Shown: in pieces, positions 23,171 through 27,996 of the stretch
Position numbering within the stretch: the first letter of the stretch is position 1
Layout of the letters: every line of letters starts with the position of its first letter
From: Salpingoeca rosetta
Taxonomy: Eukaryota; Opisthokonta; Choanoflagellata; Craspedida; Salpingoecidae
Assembly (NCBI RefSeq): GCF_000188695.1
Contig: NW_004754897.1
Location: forward strand, 654,469 to 682,464
Length of the DNA: 27,996 nucleotides
Reading direction: 5' to 3'
Translations under genes and position numbers: made by a program
The notes under the pieces: generated by a model
What the model was told of the DNA's origin: nothing
Seen by the model: the letters and a program-made list of their open reading frames with translations, nothing else
Database searches by the model: none

Positions 23171-23343
23171 TGTCATCCCTTGGTCACCTCACTCACGTTT
23201 GTAGAAGCGTACGGATTCAGGCTGGATATGTCGTTGTCACCAGTTTGGATATAACGAAGTTCACATTTCTCGATCTGTCTGCGGCTACTGAGTATTATTC
23301 GATGTACGTGCGATACGGCAAGTGCGCGCATTCCTACCACTCG

Positions 23344-23377
<34 letters not shown>

Positions 23378-23639
23378 TTGGCACAGTAAACAGGACGCGA
23401 CGGCGTTCTGACAACGAGGCGAGGCAAGCACAGCAAGCCAAGCCGGACGCTCGACTCGAACTGTTGCAGACAACACACAACACACACACTCACACACACG
23501 CACTCACTCACTTTGCGCGTGGCTCAGACGTGTTGTTGGCGATGGCGCGAATCAGGTCCTTTACCTCCTCATCTTCGATCTGCGTCTGCACCAACAGGCC
23601 CTCCACCTCCTCGCTCACTGTCTTCTGTCCGCCGGACAT
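20883..23639 (-). CDS. Leucine-rich-repeat protein (ribonuclease-inhibitor type repeats) with unidentified C-terminal region
   Basis: Minus-strand gene starting at ATG 23637-23639. Exons 23512-23639, 23076-23138 and 22799-22882 join in phase and give LRR units: DLIRAIANNTS, DGGMRALAVAVKDNTTVTRL, then LDLSSNHISPEG and ATALAQGLKHNATIARL. A further LRR exon (22485-22552; GAVALADALTHNTAVTQL) joins in phase to 22129-22264, then to the phase-0 exons 21730-21939 and 21223-21432, which are identical copies. The link from 22799 to 22552 is unsolved, because phases do not match directly; a missed small exon or an error is possible. The C-terminal exons (WVDEHLLSP, EPRDLVAFLDANNLEPG, DDVLLKWMTMLALREF) are helical and not recognised. 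The last exon probably begins at 21095; its end is unclear because the sequence runs into a long microsatellite, and 20883 is the furthest in-frame stop. The 3' end faces the hedge-vWA gene about 80 bases away. No signal peptide or membrane segment is seen. Confidence 0.6.
20911..21000. repeat. (GT)45 microsatellite
   Basis: A pure GT tract of 90 bases that abuts the left edge of the first copy of the tandem duplication. On the minus strand, the sense of the LRR gene, it reads CA. Confidence 0.97.
21001..21972. repeat. Perfect 465-bp tandem duplication (offset 507)
   Basis: The segment 21001-21465 recurs at 21508-21972. I compared the two base by base and found no difference, in exon or intron. 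The copies are separated by 42 bases: 23 unique bases (21466-21488) and a short TG tract. Each copy contains the complete 210-bp exon of the minus-strand LRR gene (21223-21432 and 21730-21939), its splice sites, the following intron and the start of the next exon. Divergence begins after the shared GTGATGGTGGT. Confidence 0.95.
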
Positions 23640-24402
23640 GGCCGATGATGGAGTTGGTGGGGCTGCTGTGCGTGGCGGTGGTGCTTGAAGGTCGTGTCGT
23701 CAACGGCGGTTTGACCGAAATTCCAAACAGCCAACGGTTGACAAAACCGGACGAGACACTGGCTGCTGCACGAACAACAAGTCAACGCAAAGGTGAGGTG
23801 GAGGGGGTGAGGTGCAGTGAGGGGAGGTGTCATTGGTGGTGTTGTGCGTGCCACGTTCCTTCCTTCCTTCCCCTTCTTCGTCCTCGCTGACGCATTCACA
23901 CACATTCACACATGCAGGGAGGGTGTACACACCGTCTCTCTTCTCCCTTCTCCCTTCCATCCATCCTTCCATCGTTGTCCATTTCCTTCTCCTGTGATGA
24001 ACCACGCACAACCAACCAACCAACCAACGACCACATGAATGACACATCTATCGACAGGTGAGACTTTTTCCTCCCACTCCGTGCTCCTCTTCCCCTTCTT
24101 CTCCTTGCACACTGCGCACAGCAACAACAACCACCACCATCAACAACAACAACACCACAGCGTACGCTGTCACCGTGCACACACACATGTGGACCACAAT
24201 CCGTGCATCCATGGGTGGTTGGATCACAACCAACACACCACTGCGTGTGGCACTCACAACTGCACACACACACACACACTTGCTCACCGTTGTGTGGTGA
24301 CAGAACAACTGCCATCAGCCACCGTCATGCAGCGGCGACCCTGAGAATGGATCATGCAACCTCTCAACCAGTGAGCAGCACACACATGAGAGAGAGGGGG
24401 AA
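23640..24402. other. Upstream region of the LRR gene, no clear gene
   Basis: About 760 bases before a weak plus-strand gene. It contains a CCTTCCTTCC pyrimidine-rich stretch (23857-23877), CTTCTCCCTTC repeats (23938-23960), an ACCAACCAACC run (24010-24027) and a CAACAACAACAAC patch near 24140. A possible tiny exon (ATG 24035 to GTGAGA at 24058) was seen but cannot be linked to anything. The LRR gene's promoter should lie here; no specific element was recognised. Confidence 0.4.
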
Positions 24403-24427
24403 ATGACATCAACCAACATCACAGCCA

Positions 24428-24471
<44 letters not shown>

Positions 24472-26594
24472 ACGAGTTGTGTTCCTTCTCATCCTCCTGC
24501 CTTCTCCTCCTTTCTGTCTGTGACACGCTGGTCACTGTTGTTGTTGTTGCTTGTTGCTTGCTTGTTTGTTGTGGGTGTAGATGGATGTCTTCCATCATCA
24601 TCATCATCAGCAGCAGCAGCAGCAGCAGGTGCTGGCTGATGCGTGAGGCAGTGGGCAACCCCCACCAACCAACCCACAAACGACTACATGCTGACGGATG
24701 AATGGTGATCCAACCACTGCATCACCCAGACAGTTGTGCATGTGTGTGTGTGTGTGTGTCGACGTGCACGTGCTCTTCTCCACCCATCCACACGCCATCA
24801 TCACCACCTCCTCATGTTCTTGTGTGTTTGCTCACATCCTTCCCTTCCCACCCTCAACACCACCACCACCACCACCCTCCACGCTTGCTTGTTTCCCCTT
24901 CCTTCCTTCTGCTGTTGCCGCACACAGGGCCTTGAGCCAGAAGCTGTCACCCCTCCACCAACCACCGCTGCTCTCGTGGGATGAACAGACGAGCATTGCC
25001 ATGTAATGGTCATCCAGCCACGCCTGTGCGGCTGTGGAAACAGCAACACCAACACACACCACACCACAAGCAAGCGATGAACAACGTGAGTGCATCTCTC
25101 CATGTGCGTGTGTATGCTGCGCACCGCACCAGTGTGCGTGTTTTGTGCTCGCTGTCTCTGTTTCTCCTGTCTCCCCTTGTTGTCCACATCAATGTGCATG
25201 CATGTGTGTGGTGCAGCTGCCTGTTTTGCCTTGCTTGATGCGCTGTCTCATTCGACGTTCTCACACACAACTGCCTGCACACTTGCACATTCTCCACCTT
25301 GCCGCTGCTTATATTCCCCTCTCTTCCTCGCCCTCCCTGACGGCCATCACAACAACAGCAACAACAACAACAACACCAGCAGCAGCCAACACACCCTCCA
25401 CCGCCGATGCAGCAGCAGCAGAGGATGCACCACCACCATCACTTGCTGCTGAACACATCCCCCAACCAACCAACCAAGCCATCACCCAATGCTGCTGCTG
25501 GCGGAAGCTGGCTGTTTGCAGCTGGGAACAGGTGGCGACAGCACAAGTTGCATTTTCGGCTGGAAGCAGCAGCAGAGGTGAGGGCGAGAAGAAGAGGGGA
25601 AACGGCGAAGATATGTGTTGGCTGGATGGATGGATGGATGGATGAGGTGGGGTGGGGGATGCTGGGTGAGTGTGGTGTGGTGTGGTTGGCTGGTTGGTGA
25701 CAGAGGACGGTGGTGTGGTGGTGGGGAAGAGGAATGGATGGATGGGTGGATGGAATGGGGTGCAGCATGTCTTGTTCTTTCCCTTCTGTTTTCTGTTTTC
25801 TCTCTCTTCCCTTTCTCCTCCTTCACACACAAATGCATGCACAACACCAGCAGAGGCATCAGCAGCATCAGTGTAGCTGCGCACATATTCATGCTCCCTC
25901 TTGCCCCTCACTCACTCACCACGCTGGTGCTCGCACACAAACACACTCACAGGCGATGCGCACACGCACAGGCAGGATGAGGGAAATGTCGAGGATACTT
26001 GCCACGCGTGCCAGCTGCACTCGCCTCACACATGGTATGTGGGTGGTGATGGGCGGTTGGTTGGTGGTGTGATAGGGTGCGGTGATGGTGCTGGGGTGCG
26101 GTAAAGCGAACACGAGGGAAGGGGGTTGATGGGGGGGGGTTGATGGACACACACATCGACACACACGCACACGTGTGAATGTGGTGTCAGTCACTCGTTC
26201 TGCTGTGCTGACGTGATGGCTTACTCTGTGCCTGTTGTGTTCTGTTCCCATCCACGTTCCCTGCAACCACACACACACATACATATGCACAGGTGGCGAG
26301 GTACCAGCACACATCAGGATGGTGATGGAAGCGGGCTAGCATGCCGGCTGCTGCTGCAACTTCCCCGATTCAGCTGCCGCTGCTGTGCTCATGCAGTATT
26401 CCTACATGCGTGAGCCCATCATGGATGCTTTGGTTGGCACATGGTGCATGTGTTGTTGTTGTTGCTGTGGGTGTGCTTGTTGTTGCTGCTGCTGTGTCTC
26501 GTGCACCAGTGTAGCTGTGCGACTCACATGCAATGTGTGCGTGTGTGTTATTGCGGCTGTAGGGAGCGACTGCCTGAGGATCGTTGGAGGATGA
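24403..26594 (+). CDS. Putative Gln/His-rich multi-exon gene, weak support
   Basis: A phase-consistent chain can be read: 24403-24429, 24581-24642, 24941-25085, 25359-25577, 25953-26034, 26374-26409, 26563-26594 (603 nt, 200 aa, stop 26592-26594). Support is indirect. TG tracts follow candidate donors on the plus strand, as in the confirmed genes, several donors are GTGAG, and the reading frame stays open. The protein would have His and Gln runs, a Cys/His-containing segment (HRCSRGMNRRALPCNGH), a proline/Gln stretch and a helix crossing two exons (KLHFRLEAAAE then AMRTRTGRMREM). No family is recognised. Individual exons, especially 24581-24642 and the last one, could be chance. Other blocks downstream (26640-26697, 26969-27085) also look partly coding and may belong to a longer version. 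Polyglutamine of this kind is common in transcription regulators, but no function is claimed. Confidence 0.28.
24430..24471. repeat. (GT)n microsatellite
   Basis: A pure GT tract that would begin exactly at a possible donor of the Gln/His-rich gene. Confidence 0.9.
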
Positions 26595-27283
26595 TGGGCG
26601 GTACACACACATGATAGATTGGGAGGAGCAGCTGTGGACACACACGTCCATGGCCATGGCGGGCACATCCAACCACAGTGACGCAGTCATGTGCAGGTGT
26701 GTGTGCGTGTGTGTGTGTCGTGGGGCGAACAGGAGGAAAGCAAAAGAGGGGCAGCAGGAAGGTGAACACGTCTGCTGTGCTCACATGCCATGCATGTGTG
26801 TTGTGTGTGATGATGTCGTTGTGTCTTGTCGTTGTGTGTTGGTTGTACGGGCACCAGGGCCACGTCAGAGGAGGGGAAAGAAGCCGCCATGAACGACCCA
26901 TCATCATCATCATCATCATCAACCTTCCCCATTTCTTTCTCCTTTCTCGCTCTTCCACCTCAGCTCCTCTGTCATCACCGTCATCATCATCGCCATCGAC
27001 TGCACAGCCGCCATCACACTCCGGCTCACACCAGCCCCAATCTGGCGTGATGCAGACATTGCACATGTCAGTCGCTCTCATGAAGAGGTGAGCAATGTGT
27101 GTGTGTGTGTGTGTGTGTGTCGTGGTGGTGAGTGGGGACAACATGTGTGCGTGTGGTTGTGTGTCAGTGTGGATGGTTGAAATGGGGCTGGCGTGTGGTT
27201 GATGATGCGTCGCTGTCAACCTCACCCCCTGCATTCTCTCCCATTTTGTGTCTGTGCACACACATTTCACAGCGTTGAGGAGG

Positions 27284-27288
27284 CGCGC

Positions 27289-27352
<64 letters not shown>
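27284..27352. repeat. (GC)n-(GT)n alternating tract
   Basis: About 10 GC dinucleotides run into about 25 GT dinucleotides without a break, nearly 70 bases of strict purine-pyrimidine alternation and therefore Z-DNA-prone. Confidence 0.9.
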
Positions 27353-27355
<3 letters not shown>

Positions 27356-27816
27356 GTTCATGCCGACACCAACTGCACCACGGCGTCTTCCTGGCCCACC
27401 GTGCTCAAGATGGTGTGCGGCACACTGCTGTTTGCCCAAGGCGCCCCCTCGACATGTGCCTGTGCAAGGCTTAGCGCATCAGCTCAGGCACGCAGCTGGT
27501 GTTCAGCAAAGAGGGTGGGCGGGGTCTGCCTCGACTACTCCCGGACCCAAGCATGCAGGCTGAGACATTGCCATGCCGGACCCCCCCCCCCGGCAGCCTT
27601 CATCCAGACCGCACGAAACGCGGCAGCCCAGAACGGACACCATTGTGCTCGAAAACGCCACCACAACGACAAACGTGCGCGATCTCACCACATTCACGTG
27701 CAGACACATCAACGCGACCCTCTTGTAGGCCTCCGTGGCCTGTTGCTGTTGTTCTTCTCCTTGTTGCTGTGTTGGAATGTACGTCAGCAATAAGCAGTCC
27801 TCCACTACAGTCCGCA

Positions 27817-27882
27817 ACAACAGCATGCGTCATCCGTTACAACAGCATGCGTCATCAGTTACAACTGCATACGTCATCAGCA
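27817..27882. repeat. Three tandem 22-bp repeats with CRE-like core
   Basis: Units 27817-27838, 27839-27860 and 27861-27882 share the pattern ACAACnGCATnCGTCATC. Units 1 and 2 differ at two adjacent bases; unit 3 differs at a few positions. Each carries CGTCA, and a further ACGTCA lies at 27781-27786. The reverse strand reads TGACG, the half-site of CREB/ATF-type bZIP factors. A regulatory role is inferred only from motif spacing. Confidence 0.7.
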
Positions 27883-27996
27883 ACACCAACGACATAATCA
27901 AGAACATGTACTGTCTACGTGTTGTCATTTATCCTACAGCTTTTCTATGCGTTGAGTCTACATCATACACAGTATCCACACATCTGAACATGCTGG

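Larger units (their letters stand above)
26595..27996. other. No convincing gene; repeats and possible isolated exons
   Basis: A plus-strand block at 26969-27085 (Ser/Pro/His-rich, ending MSVALMKR before GTGAGC) has good splice-like borders but cannot be placed in a gene. On the minus strand, a short open frame ending near 27361 reads STVGQEDAVVQLVSA before its stop and could be a last exon of a gene lying to the right. It is too short to support alone. The remainder is GT- and CA-rich. The final 200 bases become AT-richer and contain the 22-bp repeats. Confidence 0.4.

Noticed and set aside
24035..24344. Two-exon peptide (ATG 24035, His/Cys-rich second part) resembling a zinc-binding domain
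   Set aside because: The second part is composed of CA-rich codons, and no regular Cys/His spacing supports a finger.
25953..26034. Alternative reading DTCHACQLHSPHT, reminiscent of CxxC zinc fingers such as CDCA7
   Set aside because: Only one CxxC is present, with no following conserved cysteines, and another frame fits the neighbouring exons better.
27361..27480. Minus-strand open frame ending VVQLVSA, a possible last exon
   Set aside because: Under 45 codons, no acceptor clearly better than others, and no neighbouring exon within the window.
27817..27882. Possible CRISPR array
   Set aside because: The units are contiguous with no spacers, and the DNA is eukaryotic.

Overview
The window is nuclear DNA from an intron-rich, GC-leaning eukaryote. 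Coding exons are short, joined by GT-AG introns whose reading phases match, and separated by very long TG, CA, GA and GGT microsatellites. The gene content (an ENO4-type enolase, DNA polymerase kappa, a PP2A B55 subunit, a PDE12-type nuclease, and a secreted protein joining a Hedgehog-N-like domain to vWA and C-type lectin domains) points to a holozoan. A choanoflagellate such as Salpingoeca is the best guess, because Hedgehog-N plus vWA combinations (hedglings) are known from choanoflagellates, sponges and cnidarians. The species is an inference.

Layout from left to right. (1) 175-3683, plus strand: 3' part of an ENO4-like enolase, 11 visible exons. (2) 3913-8135, plus strand: DNA polymerase kappa, 9 exons, 860 aa. 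(3) 8818-12904, minus strand: B55-type regulatory subunit of PP2A, 12 exons, 445 aa. (4) 12905-13593: a shared divergent promoter region with a compact motif cluster at its exact midpoint. (5) 13594-17266, plus strand: PDE12-like EEP nuclease, 4 exons, 975 aa. (6) 17603-20803, plus strand: secreted hedge/vWA/cadherin-like/C-type lectin protein, 7 exons, 706 aa. (7) About 20883-23639, minus strand: a leucine-rich-repeat protein whose 3' part carries a perfect 465-bp tandem duplication containing a whole 210-bp exon. (8) 24403-26594, plus strand: a weakly supported Gln/His-rich gene. (9) 26595-27996: no convincing gene; it holds a GC/GT alternating tract and a 3 x 22-bp repeat with CRE-like cores.

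The genes do not form one pathway. Polymerase kappa serves DNA damage tolerance, B55 serves phosphatase targeting, the PDE12-like enzyme serves RNA turnover, and the ENO4 relative may be flagellar by analogy with animals. The most noteworthy item is gene 6, which looks like a miniature, soluble hedgling. A genome-level pattern also recurs: TG tracts sit near intron donors and CA or pyrimidine tracts near acceptors, in the sense of the host gene.

Exon boundaries were read by eye from splice motifs, phase matching and family resemblance. No alignment or database search was run.
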